This document shows positions 42,360-51,335 of a stretch of 64,000 bases of DNA, piece by piece. The DNA lies in assembly GCF_023101145.1 (NCBI RefSeq), contig NZ_CP073714.1, forward strand, positions 992,001 through 1,056,000, given 5' to 3'. A program made the position numbers and the translations under genes. Source of the DNA: Paenibacillus pabuli (GTDB lineage: Bacteria > Bacillota > Bacilli > Paenibacillales > Paenibacillaceae). Each line of letters begins with the position of its first letter. Position 1 is the first letter of the stretch. The notes below the pieces were generated by a model. That model did not search any database. It was not told where the DNA came from and was given only the letters and a program-made list of their open reading frames with translations.

Positions 42360-42391
42360 GCCTGCCTGGGAACCGGGGAGGCTTTTTTTGT
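42360..42391 (+). terminator. Riboswitch expression-platform terminator before ykoE
   Basis: GCCTGCCTGG and CCGGGGAGGC around a GAA loop with a T7 run, 55 bp before the ykoE start. Confidence 0.82.
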
Positions 42392-42446
42392 TTATTTAAT
42401 TATTTATTTTATAAATCAAGGGAAACAGAGGAAGGAAGTAGAGAAC

Positions 42447-43040
42447 ATGTCAACAGCAGCAGGCAGCAACAGATTGAAGTTAACCGATATTTTGGTAACG
42501 ATTGTAATTGCGGTGGTATTCGGAGTAATCTACAAAATTTGGGGACCTACATATGATCTCATGAAGCCGTTCGGCGTACATGCGGAGCAGATGATTTACG
42601 GCATGTGGTTTATGGCGGGAACCTTTGCTTTTGTCATTATTCGCAAGCCGGGTGTAGCCATTCTGGCTGAAGTTGCGGCATCCACCGTGAGTGCTTTTCT
42701 CGGAAGTGAATGGGGCATGTCGACACTGGTGTATGGGTTGTTGCAAGGGTTGGGTGCTGAGATTTTCTTCGCCGCATTTCTGTATCGGAAAAGCAATCTG
42801 TTCGTCACCTGCCTTGCGGCTATCGGTGCAGCGGCGGCTTCGCTTGTACTGGATTATCAGTATGGGTACATTGATTCTCTGTCGGCTTGGAATTACACGC
42901 TATTTATCGGTTTCCGCTTCATTGGCAGTATTCTGATTGCGGGAGTATTCGCCTATTATCTTGCCAAAGCGCTGGAGCTTACAGGTGTAACACGATCCCT
43001 CAGACCAGTGTCGAAGCAGGATTATGAGGCGCTGGACTAA
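42447..43040 (+). CDS. ykoE: ECF transporter S component for hydroxymethylpyrimidine (YkoE-like)
   Basis: A 197-residue membrane protein with about five or six TMS (VTIVIAVVFGVIYKIWGP, GMWFMAGTFAFVII, and others). It is the substrate-binding S component of a group I ECF importer. The identification rests on its sequence character and the TPP riboswitch/EcfAT context, which match ykoEDC of B. subtilis, the HMP importer. ATG 42447 follows AAGGAAG; the frame extends upstream through the terminator without a valid start. Confidence 0.85.
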   Translation: MSTAAGSNRLKLTDILVTIVIAVVFGVIYKIWGPTYDLMKPFGVHAEQMIYGMWFMAGTFAFVIIRKPGVAILAEVAASTVSAFLGSEWGMSTLVYGLLQGLGAEIFFAAFLYRKSNLFVTCLAAIGAAAASLVLDYQYGYIDSLSAWNYTLFIGFRFIGSILIAGVFAYYLAKALELTGVTRSLRPVSKQDYEALD

Positions 43041-44549
43041 ATGAGTGAAGTGGGGAATGCGCAGGTGGTAGGTGTTACGAATCTAAGATGCAAGTTTCCG
43101 GGAGAGCAGGCCTTGGTATTTCAAGGTTTGTCTCTCTCTGTGCGTCAAGGGGAGAAAGTGTTGTTGCTTGGACCAAGCGGCTCTGGCAAATCAACCTTGC
43201 TGCAAATTCTGAGCGGTCTGATTCCGAGATCTGTGGAGATTCCGATGAAATGTGATGATATCCAGGTGCCTGAGCAGCCCGGCATTGTTTTTCAAGACCC
43301 GGATACCCAGTTCTGTATGTCATATACGGATGAAGAGATTGCTTTTGTACTGGAAAACCGAAATATTCCACGGGAGCAGATGCCTGAACTTATCGGTCAA
43401 TATCTGAAACAGGTAGGACTATCCTTTGAACATAATCGAACACTTATTCAATCGATGTCACAGGGGATGAAGCAGCGTCTTGCGATGGCTTCAATTCTGG
43501 CCATGGAGCCAGACGTTCTCTTTTTGGACGAACCAACGGCACTGCTGGATGATGAAGGAACCTCCCAGGTATGGGATACGGTGAAACAGATTGCACAGGA
43601 CAAAACGCTCATTATCGTTGAACATAAAATTAATGAAATTGTCGAGTGGGTAGACCGAATCATCGTTTTGTCGCCTGAAGGAAAAATTGTGGCGGATGGC
43701 CCGGCGAATCAGGTGTTTACGGATGGGCGGGATATGCTCAGGGAATACGGAATCTGGTATCCAGGGGTCTGGGAAGAACGGGGGCAGACGAAAGCACAGA
43801 TGTTGGTCACAGGAGAGTTTATTCGTTATGGGGCTACTGAAAGTGAAAGTATGGATAACAAGGAGGGGCGAGCTTCTGCGCTGCCCCAACCAGCCCTGGA
43901 AATGCAGCAATTCACCGGATCGCGCGGAAAAACACCGTTCATTCAGGTGGAGCAGGCCAAGGTATGGCACGGAGATTGGGTGGGAATTGTCGGGGCTAAC
44001 GGGGCAGGTAAAAGTTCATTATTACTGTCCATGATGAATATTCTAAAAACGACAGGTCATTATGTTGTGGAAGGACAATCGGCCGGTAAAACCGAACAGC
44101 TTGCAGATCACATTGCCTTTGTATTCCAGAATCCTGAATTTCAATTTGTGACAAATACGGTTCGGGATGAAGTGGAATTTTCCTTGCTGAGCGGCAAGCT
44201 AACTGCCGAAGAAAGAGGTATCCGAACCGATCATATGCTGGAGCAATTCGGATTGACAGACCTGTCGGGGCGGCATCCCTACCAATTGTCGATGGGACAG
44301 AAACGCCGATTGAGTGTAGCATCAGCGCTGGTAAGGGAACAGCGTATTTTGTTACTGGATGAACCTACCTTTGGACAGGATGCGCGCAATACCTTTGCCA
44401 TGTTATCACAGCTGGAGCGGTTGCGGCGTGAAGGAACCGCTATTGTGATGGTTACGCATGACCGTGAAATCGTGAACAGGTATTGCAACCGAATCTGGAC
44501 GGTGGATGAGGGGAGGTTAACCGATGCAGCTCTCGTTTCCTCATCGTGA
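43041..44549 (+). CDS. ykoD: ECF transporter duplicated ATPase subunit (YkoD-like)
   Basis: 502 residues with two fused ABC ATPase domains. Domain 1: GPSGSGKST, FQDPDTQF, SQGMKQRLAMASI, VLFLDEPTALLD. Domain 2 (from about 300): GANGAGKSS, FQNPEFQF, SMGQKRRLSVASA, ILLLDEPTFGQD. The start abuts the ykoE stop without a clear ribosome binding site, implying coupling, and the end overlaps ykoC by 26 bp. It powers HMP uptake with YkoC and YkoE. Confidence 0.9.
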   Translation: MSEVGNAQVVGVTNLRCKFPGEQALVFQGLSLSVRQGEKVLLLGPSGSGKSTLLQILSGLIPRSVEIPMKCDDIQVPEQPGIVFQDPDTQFCMSYTDEEIAFVLENRNIPREQMPELIGQYLKQVGLSFEHNRTLIQSMSQGMKQRLAMASILAMEPDVLFLDEPTALLDDEGTSQVWDTVKQIAQDKTLIIVEHKINEIVEWVDRIIVLSPEGKIVADGPANQVFTDGRDMLREYGIWYPGVWEERGQTKAQMLVTGEFIRYGATESESMDNKEGRASALPQPALEMQQFTGSRGKTPFIQVEQAKVWHGDWVGIVGANGAGKSSLLLSMMNILKTTGHYVVEGQSAGKTEQLADHIAFVFQNPEFQFVTNTVRDEVEFSLLSGKLTAEERGIRTDHMLEQFGLTDLSGRHPYQLSMGQKRRLSVASALVREQRILLLDEPTFGQDARNTFAMLSQLERLRREGTAIVMVTHDREIVNRYCNRIWTVDEGRLTDAALVSSS

Positions 44550-45318
44550 GACCTGGCTTCACGCGGTGAATCCGGGGTTGAAAATGATTTTCCTGACATT
44601 GCTGTTTGTCTTCGTCATTCTTGTTCACAATCTGAATGTAATGGCGAATGTGGCAGTTATCATGCTGTTATTGCTGGGCTGGACAGGTCACCCATGGCCC
44701 AGACTATTGCTGTATGCGTCTCCGTTCATTCTGGTATTTATATCAACTTCCACAGGGATGATCATGTTTGGTAAAGGGGAGACCACCTGGTTTCAGTGGG
44801 GATTGATTCATATTACCGAAGAGAGCTTCTATCGTGGGTTACATTTGGGGTTTCGTTCTCTAAGTATGGCGGCAGCTGGACTGTTATTTGGCCTGACGAC
44901 CAAACCTGTTCGGCTCTTTTATTCCCTCATGCAGCAGTGGAGACTCCCACCTAAGTATGCCTATAGCTTTCTTGCGGCTATGCGCATGATTCCGATTTTG
45001 CTGGATGAATTCCAGACGCTGCGGTATGCCATCCGCATTCGGGGAACGAGGCAGCGCGGCTCACGCTGGAATGTATACGGCACACTGAAACGATATGCTA
45101 TTCCATTACTAGCACAAAGTATCCGCCGTGCGCAGCGTATGGCGGTGGCGATGGAAGCAAAAGGGTTCAAGGAAGGCGGGAGCCGAACGTTTTATGTTAA
45201 GATCGGGTACTCTCAGGCGGATGTATGGTTTGTGGGGTACTTTACCATCACGTTAATGGCTGCTTATATATTGGGGATGACATTCCCGTATAATTCAACG
45301 CTGGTGGATGTACGGTAA
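44524..45318 (+). CDS. ykoC: ECF transporter transmembrane T component (YkoC-like)
   Basis: 264 residues, five or six TMS. The coupling helices of EcfT proteins are recognisable in RIRGTRQRGSRWNVYGTLKR and RRAQRMAVAMEAKGFKEGG (the A-R-G type motifs). GGGGAGG lies 7 nt upstream. It links the S component to the ATPase. Confidence 0.88.
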   Translation: MQLSFPHRETWLHAVNPGLKMIFLTLLFVFVILVHNLNVMANVAVIMLLLLGWTGHPWPRLLLYASPFILVFISTSTGMIMFGKGETTWFQWGLIHITEESFYRGLHLGFRSLSMAAAGLLFGLTTKPVRLFYSLMQQWRLPPKYAYSFLAAMRMIPILLDEFQTLRYAIRIRGTRQRGSRWNVYGTLKRYAIPLLAQSIRRAQRMAVAMEAKGFKEGGSRTFYVKIGYSQADVWFVGYFTITLMAAYILGMTFPYNSTLVDVR

Positions 45319-45429
45319 GGCCTGTACTTATTTTGTGTCTTGTAAAAAATATTTGCGAGCATTCAGTAACTTTTCCTTGTTCAAAACGTCTTTAATGGAA
45401 ATAACTTCAAATTGGTGGGGTGAACGCGC

Positions 45430-47718
45430 GTGAAGACAGGGTCGAAGTGGCAAAAGACGGGGTACCTTTGGATCACTGTAACCGGAATAGCGGCCGTGCT
45501 GGTTATGGGGTTCATGCTGCTGGATACGAATACGGAAACACAGGCAGGACAGGGCTCCGGTTCGACAACTCAATCCTTATCTGCACAAGCAAAAACAACT
45601 TATAAACCTGGTGATACCTTGAATTTGAAGGCAGACATGCCCCTGTACACCCAAGTTATAGGTAACAAAGTGCCCGTTGATCTAATGGGAATACAGTATT
45701 ACACTTCCAGCAATGAGAAAATCAAAGTACAAGCCGTTCGCGGCGAATGGATCCAATTTCAGGATTACAACAGAGGTGAGCTCTGGATTCCAGCCTGGTA
45801 TGCATCTAGGGAAAGTCGAAGCCTGAAGAATGTAACTCCTCAGACGTTCACTCTTCGTCCTGGAAGCAAGCTGTATCTGGCTCCTGGAAGTACGACAAGC
45901 TGGACTCCAGGTCCAACGCTCACAGACCAGGCGATGATTGTTGCAGCAACGAAGGATTGGTATGGCGTGTCCATTGCTCCTCGAGTTTGGAACAAGGAAT
46001 CGACTGCTTATCGACCTTCACTACTCTGGATCAAGGCACAGGCTGTAGAGCAGCAAGCCATTGTAGCGGATGGCTGGTTTCAACAGGATGCGTCGCAATC
46101 CGCTTTGGCTGTACGCCATTTGACGGATATCATGCTGAGCAAAAAAATAACCTCCAAACAAGTCAAACAATGGCTCGGCGAACCGGATTGGAAAGAGAAT
46201 TCAGCCAATTTGAATGACACGGGTTATCCGATGAGTATTGGACAGACCTGGCGATATGAGCGAGCGGATGCTCAATTTTTGGTGACATTCAATAAGAACG
46301 GCAAGCTTGCCAGAACGCGCTGGAATATACCGCAAAATGATCGGAACAATGTAGTGTCCGATTGGAGCTTCAGTCGTTCGGATGAATATGAATTCACAAC
46401 CAAAATCACAGGCAAGTCATTGCCGATCACGCTGCCTTGGAAACCAATATGGACAAATCAAGGGGATATCAACTATACCTTTTTGCAAGCAGCGACAGAT
46501 GATGTGCTCCTGATGAAAGGCGATGATGGTGGATTCAGTGGTTTTCATTATGAGAGTTCAATGTATACACTTGACCGACATTCAGGGAAGAAATTATGGG
46601 AGATCAATGTGGGGTATGGGAGACAGCAGGTAGAGGTGGATGCAGGACGCCAATACGTTACAATGTATACCGATTATGACCCTGACAAGAAAGAATACGT
46701 AGATCGTATACGCCACTTCCAATTGAAGAGCGGTGATGTCGTATGGGAATATGCTCCCAAGCAAAAATTCAGATTGAATGGGATCACAGCTGCAAAGAAT
46801 GTAGTTGTTGTTGATAGTCCGGTTGTTGAAGGTTCAAGCAATAGCTGGTTAACCGTATTGGACAGCAAGAACGGAAAAACATTATGGAAGCGTAAACTCA
46901 CTGCCGGTTATGAATTATTGAACAAGAGCGCAGAAGATCCTTATGTCATGTATTGGGAAAAGAATAAACTGATTGCAGCCGATCCGCGATCTGGCCGAAC
47001 GGTGTGGAGCATTGCAGCAGCGAAGTCGACAATAGATCATCTCGATCGGAATCCTTATTTTGACGGGATCACTCGTGATGATCCGTTTGCAGCAGCACAG
47101 CCAGAACGCTGGATGCTGTTGGATGATCAGTGGGTGCTGGTCGATCTGAACACAGGCAAAAAGCTTGCAAAGTTTCCCGCCCGGATTGGCCAGCAATTTG
47201 AGGTGCTGAATGATGGCATGGTACTCATTCGTGAGCATAAAAATGGGGAAATGTATGGTGACTATGCAGATTTTACAACCACCCTGTACGATGCCAAGAG
47301 CGGAACAAAACGTTGGACGCTGAACGATAAAATTGAACGAGGCCTAGTTGAGGACAATCAATTTTATGTAATCAAAAACGGGTATCCGGCAGCACTTGCA
47401 TACGATACAGGGCAAACCCGCTGGTCCGCACAAAACACGATTTCATCACTTCGATATCCTACCAATCAGGGGAGTTACCTGGTGATTGAAGATCAACTTT
47501 TGCTGCCGATGGGTGAGGATCTTCTGGTCATGGATAAAAATGACGGTACCCTGATCGGCCGTGTGCATGACGTAGTGATGGGAAGCCCGGAACATCGGGA
47601 TCGGGATGCGAAGAACGGGACCATAAATCGGTTTGGAGATGAAGTCTATATTGGATCGTCCAACGGACGGTTTAGTATGTATAAAGCAAGTGATTTGAAT
47701 ATAGATATCTCACGTTAA
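45430..47718 (+). CDS. Membrane-anchored PQQ-like beta-propeller protein
   Basis: 762 residues, GTG start. An N-terminal signal anchor (LWITVTGIAAVLVMGFMLL) is followed by an SH3b-like segment (about 55-135) and a small alpha/beta module (about 200-300, TSKQVKQWLGEPDW, resembling SmpA/OmlA-like repeats). Then about 400 residues of PQQ/BamB-type propeller blades follow, each with a (GK)xLW or TxRW motif: HSGKKLWEINVG, KNGKTLWKRKL, RSGRTVWSIAA, KSGTKRWTLND and DTGQTRWSAQN. PQQ-binding residues are not evident, so it is likely a structural or sensory extracellular scaffold. Substrate unknown. Confidence 0.8.
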   Translation: MKTGSKWQKTGYLWITVTGIAAVLVMGFMLLDTNTETQAGQGSGSTTQSLSAQAKTTYKPGDTLNLKADMPLYTQVIGNKVPVDLMGIQYYTSSNEKIKVQAVRGEWIQFQDYNRGELWIPAWYASRESRSLKNVTPQTFTLRPGSKLYLAPGSTTSWTPGPTLTDQAMIVAATKDWYGVSIAPRVWNKESTAYRPSLLWIKAQAVEQQAIVADGWFQQDASQSALAVRHLTDIMLSKKITSKQVKQWLGEPDWKENSANLNDTGYPMSIGQTWRYERADAQFLVTFNKNGKLARTRWNIPQNDRNNVVSDWSFSRSDEYEFTTKITGKSLPITLPWKPIWTNQGDINYTFLQAATDDVLLMKGDDGGFSGFHYESSMYTLDRHSGKKLWEINVGYGRQQVEVDAGRQYVTMYTDYDPDKKEYVDRIRHFQLKSGDVVWEYAPKQKFRLNGITAAKNVVVVDSPVVEGSSNSWLTVLDSKNGKTLWKRKLTAGYELLNKSAEDPYVMYWEKNKLIAADPRSGRTVWSIAAAKSTIDHLDRNPYFDGITRDDPFAAAQPERWMLLDDQWVLVDLNTGKKLAKFPARIGQQFEVLNDGMVLIREHKNGEMYGDYADFTTTLYDAKSGTKRWTLNDKIERGLVEDNQFYVIKNGYPAALAYDTGQTRWSAQNTISSLRYPTNQGSYLVIEDQLLLPMGEDLLVMDKNDGTLIGRVHDVVMGSPEHRDRDAKNGTINRFGDEVYIGSSNGRFSMYKASDLNIDISR

Positions 47719-47763
47719 AGCTTGTTTCATGTCGAATGATGATTTATTATAAATAAACAGGAT

Positions 47764-47803
47764 TGCTCGCGCTCCGGTTATCGGCTGTGCGGGCTTTCTT
47801 CAT
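47764..47803 (+). terminator. Terminator after propeller gene
   Basis: A GCTCGCGCTCCG/CGGCTGTGCGGGC hairpin followed by TTTCTTC. Confidence 0.6.
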
Positions 47804-47849
47804 GTGTTCTTGAAGGACCATGTACGATTAATCGCAGGAGGAATCTCCC

Positions 47850-48668
47850 ATGATTTCATTATACGGGGTAAGCAAGCGATATAACGAGCGTGGGTCCCGT
47901 GAAGATCAGGGATTCGAGGCGCTAAGCTCGGTTTCCCTTGAAGTAGGCCAGGGAGAAATTCACGGCATTATCGGCTCCAGTGGTGCAGGGAAATCCACGC
48001 TTCTGCGCATGCTCAATGGATTGGAGAAGCCGGATGACGGCGAAGTCATTGTGAATGGGCAGTATCTGACCCGGATGAGTGAGCGGAGTCTGCGACAGGC
48101 ACGGAGGTCCATTGGCATGATTTTTCAGCACTTCAATCTGGTCAGCAATCGGACCGTAAGCGGCAACGTCTGTATGCCTCTGGAACTCGCGGGCGTCTCC
48201 CGGACAGAGCGGGTTGCACGAGGACAGGAAGTGTTGCGATTTGTCGGACTTGAGGATAAAGCCAATCAGTATCCTGCACAGCTAAGCGGGGGGCAAAAGC
48301 AGCGTGTTGCCATCGCCAGAGCGCTTGCCAGCCGGCCGGATGTGCTGCTCTGTGATGAACCAACATCTTCACTTGATCCGCAGACAACGAGTGGAATTCT
48401 GGATGTGCTGCGTCATGTCAATGAAACGCTGGGTGTAACTATTGTACTCGTTACACATGAGATGGAGGTTGCCCGAAAGCTATGCGACCGGATATCGGTG
48501 ATGAAAGAGGGGCAGATCATCAAAACGTTGTCGGAAGCGGAAGTTCGCAGCATACCGGCACCGAAGCCTGATCTTCTAACATCCTTGTTGATGGGCGAAG
48601 ATGTATCCATGAGCGGACGAAATACCTCTCTTCATGGCGGTCAGGAGGACCATAACGATGATACCTGA
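47850..48668 (+). CDS. Methionine-type ABC transporter ATP-binding protein lacking the NIL domain
   Basis: 272 residues. Walker A GSSGAGKST, Q-loop FQHFNLVSNRTV, signature [14 protein letters not shown], Walker B VLLCDEPTSSLDP, H-loop VTHEM. All are typical of MetN. MetN is normally about 340 residues with a C-terminal ACT-like NIL domain that mediates trans-inhibition by methionine; here the protein ends shortly after the ATPase core. It overlaps the permease gene by 11 bp. Confidence 0.87.
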   Translation: MISLYGVSKRYNERGSREDQGFEALSSVSLEVGQGEIHGIIGSSGAGKSTLLRMLNGLEKPDDGEVIVNGQYLTRMSERSLRQARRSIGMIFQHFNLVSNRTVSGNVCMPLELAGVSRTERVARGQEVLRFVGLEDKANQYPAQLSGGQKQRVAIARALASRPDVLLCDEPTSSLDPQTTSGILDVLRHVNETLGVTIVLVTHEMEVARKLCDRISVMKEGQIIKTLSEAEVRSIPAPKPDLLTSLLMGEDVSMSGRNTSLHGGQEDHNDDT

Positions 48669-49326
48669 GTCCATTGTGAAGTATCAGCATGAAATTTGGA
48701 AGGCCATCGGAGAGACGTTTGTCATGGTGGGGATCTCCATAACGGCAGCCGTGTTAATCGGGTTACCTCTGGGTACACTGCTGTATCTGTTCAGAAGAGG
48801 GCAACGTTATCAGAATCGACCTCTGTTCACGATTCTGGGAAGTCTGGTCAACATCATTCGTTCCTTCCCGTTTCTGCTGTTAGTGGTATTCATGATTCCG
48901 TTCACACGTCTGATCGTTGGAACATCCATCGGGACGCTTGCGGCAACCGTGCCGCTCTCGGTCATCGCAATTGCTTATTACGCCAGACTGGTAGAACAGG
49001 CATTGCTTGATGTACCGAAGGGTGTGGTTGAGGCTGCTTCTTCCATGGGTGCATCGACCATACAGCTTGTGGTGAAATTCCTGTATGTGGAGGCTCGCTC
49101 AAGTCTCGTACTCGGCTTAACCACGGCAACCATCAGCTTCATTTCATATTCAACGGTGATGGGCATTGTTGGTGGCGGCGGGGTTGGTGATTTTGCCATT
49201 CGTTATGGTTATCAACGATTCGAGACGGAGATCATGGTGTTTACGATTATCATTATGATTATCCTGGTACAGATGATTCAATTTACTGGCAGCAGATTGT
49301 CCCGCTGGCTCGATCGCAGATCCTGA
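48658..49326 (+). CDS. metI: Methionine-type ABC transporter permease (MetI-like)
   Basis: 222 residues, five TMS. SFPFLLLVVFMIPFTRLIVG and SYSTVMGIVGGGGVGDFAIR are MetI signatures. ATG 48658 has GGAGG 9 nt upstream; an upstream in-frame ATG was rejected. Confidence 0.9.
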   Translation: MIPESIVKYQHEIWKAIGETFVMVGISITAAVLIGLPLGTLLYLFRRGQRYQNRPLFTILGSLVNIIRSFPFLLLVVFMIPFTRLIVGTSIGTLAATVPLSVIAIAYYARLVEQALLDVPKGVVEAASSMGASTIQLVVKFLYVEARSSLVLGLTTATISFISYSTVMGIVGGGGVGDFAIRYGYQRFETEIMVFTIIIMIILVQMIQFTGSRLSRWLDRRS

Positions 49327-49403
49327 TGAAGGTCGAGCAAATGCAGAAAGATTGAATTACAGCAAGAACAATACAGATTAGATGATGAAGGGGTATATAT
49401 CAG

Positions 49404-50243
49404 ATGAAAGCAAAACTAATGCTCATGCTGCTGGCAGTGACGCTGGTGGCAGCCGGATGCGGCAAAAAGGAAGAAACACCTGCGGCCGAAGGCAATAAGG
49501 AAGGCACTCAAGCCGGACAAGAAGTGACGCTAAAAGTAGCTACCTTGATTCCACCAATGACGGATGTGCTGGATATTGTGAAACCTTTACTGAAAGAAGA
49601 TGGCGTTAATCTGGAAGTCGTTGTACTTTCGGATAACGTTCAACCGAATACTGCACTGGCGAACAAGGAAGTAGACGCAAACTTTTTCCAGCACGTACCA
49701 TACATGAATCAGTACAATGAAGCTAATAACGCTAATCTGGTGGCTGTGCAGCCGATCTACAATGCCATCTACGGAGCATATTCCAAGAAGTATAAATCCA
49801 TTGAAGAATTGCCTGAAGGTGCAACGGTGGCGATTGCCAACGATCCGTCCAACATTGGACGCTCACTGGTGATGATGGAACAGAACGGCCTGATTAAGCT
49901 GAAAGAAGGCGTCGGTTTCAATGCAACGCAAGCAGACATCACGGAAAACACGAAAAACTTCAAGTTCGAAGAAGTGGATCTGTTGATGTTGGCCCGCATG
50001 TTGGATGATGCGGATCTGGTTGCCATGACTCCGGCTTATGCGAGTCCGCTGGGGCTTACACCGAAGAAGGATGCGCTGTTTACCGAGAAGGATGATTCCC
50101 ATTTTGCCATTACCTTGGTTGCCCGTGAAGATAACAAGGATTCGGAAGCCATTCAGAAGCTGGCGAAACGTATGGCGGGTCCAGAAGTGAAAGCTTTCTT
50201 TGAAGAAAAGTATGCGGATATTGCAATTCCGGCTTTTCAATAA
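49404..50243 (+). CDS. metQ: Methionine-type substrate-binding lipoprotein (MetQ/NlpA)
   Basis: 279 residues. Lipobox VAAGC. The mature domain has VDANFFQHVPYMNQYNEANN, AIYGAYSKKYKSIEELPEGA and VAIANDPSNIGRSL, diagnostic of the NlpA/MetQ family. D/L-methionine or a dipeptide is the usual ligand. Terminator 16 bp downstream. No S-box or T-box precedes the operon. Confidence 0.92.
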   Translation: MKAKLMLMLLAVTLVAAGCGKKEETPAAEGNKEGTQAGQEVTLKVATLIPPMTDVLDIVKPLLKEDGVNLEVVVLSDNVQPNTALANKEVDANFFQHVPYMNQYNEANNANLVAVQPIYNAIYGAYSKKYKSIEELPEGATVAIANDPSNIGRSLVMMEQNGLIKLKEGVGFNATQADITENTKNFKFEEVDLLMLARMLDDADLVAMTPAYASPLGLTPKKDALFTEKDDSHFAITLVAREDNKDSEAIQKLAKRMAGPEVKAFFEEKYADIAIPAFQ

Positions 50244-50258
50244 GATCCGAAACAAATA

Positions 50259-50293
50259 CGAAGACCCAGGCCTCATCGCCTGGGTCTTTTTTT
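50259..50293. terminator. Terminator after metQ
   Basis: AAGACCCAGGC and GCCTGGGTCTT, 6-nt loop, T-run. Confidence 0.92.
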
Positions 50294-50330
50294 GTTAACT
50301 TGTATTACGGAGTAAAGGAGAAGACCAGCA

Positions 50331-51194
50331 TCAGCTTTTGTCAGAGTCAGGTTCTACCTTTGGCTCCATGAGGTGAATCAGTTTCCGCTCGGTGGCGGTG
50401 TCTGTTGCAGGTGTGTAGATACTGCACCGCAAATCGGCATTTCCCTGAACCTGGAGTGAGGTAAGATCAAAAAGCATTTTGCCCGCTTTGGAATGTCTAA
50501 ACTCAATTAATACGTCTGGGGCACTGCTGACACTGCTCTGTTTCCAAAGGGGTTGAAAATCAGGATATCTGTCCATCATGTCGTGCAAAAACAGATTATA
50601 CCATTCATCATCGACATATTGACCGTAATAAGCACGGAAAATAGCCAAAAATCCGCTCACAAAATCCTCCCAATTGACAGCCAGTCTCCGGAATTCCTTT
50701 CGTTCAAATAACAAGCTGATCATGTTTCGCTGCTCAGCAGGAATCTGTTCAAAGTCCATAAACACATGCCGGGCCGCGTCATTCCAGCCAACGATATGGC
50801 AGCGTCGATCCGAGATAATGGTGGGACAGTTGCGAAGTTCCTGCAATATTTTCTGTAAGGAAGGATGAATCTGGAGTGGCTTCTCATCCAGGATATGGAG
50901 TTCCGAATGGTACTCCATAGCAAGGGAAAATAAATACTTCCGCTCATCCGAAGTGAGTCTTAGAGCTGATGCGATGTTATCCAATACGGAATGGGACACC
51001 TGAATATCCCGGCCCTGTTCAAGCCAGGTGTACCACGTTGTGCTCACACCTGCCAATTGGGAGACTTCTTCTCTTCTTAATCCAGGCGTTCTTCGGCGGG
51101 AGCCCGCGGGTAAGCCTACGGATTCCGGAGAGATTTTGGAGCGCTGATTTTTCAGAAAAGCGGACAGTGCCTGCAGCCTGACATCATGGTTCAT
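50331..51194 (-). CDS. XRE-family regulator with MmyB-like ligand-binding domain
   Basis: 287 residues. The N-terminal HTH has RRRTPGLRREEVSQLAGVST then TWYTWLEQGRD, the hallmark of this subfamily. The C-terminal PAS-like MmyB domain (about 105-270, CPTIISDRRCHIVGWNDAAR) is reported to bind fatty-acid-like ligands in a Chloroflexus homolog. It is divergent from a FabF-like gene with a shared promoter region containing an inverted repeat, so it probably regulates that gene and itself. AAGGTGAT precedes the ATG. Confidence 0.88.
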   Translation of the reverse strand: MNHDVRLQALSAFLKNQRSKISPESVGLPAGSRRRTPGLRREEVSQLAGVSTTWYTWLEQGRDIQVSHSVLDNIASALRLTSDERKYLFSLAMEYHSELHILDEKPLQIHPSLQKILQELRNCPTIISDRRCHIVGWNDAARHVFMDFEQIPAEQRNMISLLFERKEFRRLAVNWEDFVSGFLAIFRAYYGQYVDDEWYNLFLHDMMDRYPDFQPLWKQSSVSSAPDVLIEFRHSKAGKMLFDLTSLQVQGNADLRCSIYTPATDTATERKLIHLMEPKVEPDSDKS

Positions 51195-51230
51195 TCCATC
51201 ACCTTCGTTCCTAAGTTTATCATGGTAGTC

Positions 51231-51282
51231 ATTATACTATTATATTTGACAACTTGTAATAGGATAATACAGATGGCAATAT
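51231..51282. promoter_or_regulatory. Divergent promoters and candidate operator
   Basis: Minus strand: TTACAA (51259-51254), 17 bp, TATAAT (51236-51231). Plus strand: TTGTAA (51254-51259), 17 bp, CAATAT (51277-51282). The inverted repeat CTATTA (51237-51242) / TAATAG (51257-51262) lies between the minus-strand promoter elements and could be the regulator site. Confidence 0.55.
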
Positions 51283-51335
51283 AAGTGCATAACTTAATTG
51301 AACAAGTATTAAAGAGTACTAAGGGAGGCTGCGTT

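Noticed and set aside
47719..47849. S-box or T-box riboswitch before the metNIQ-like operon
   Set aside because: Looked for the conserved blocks; only an intrinsic terminator of the preceding gene is present.
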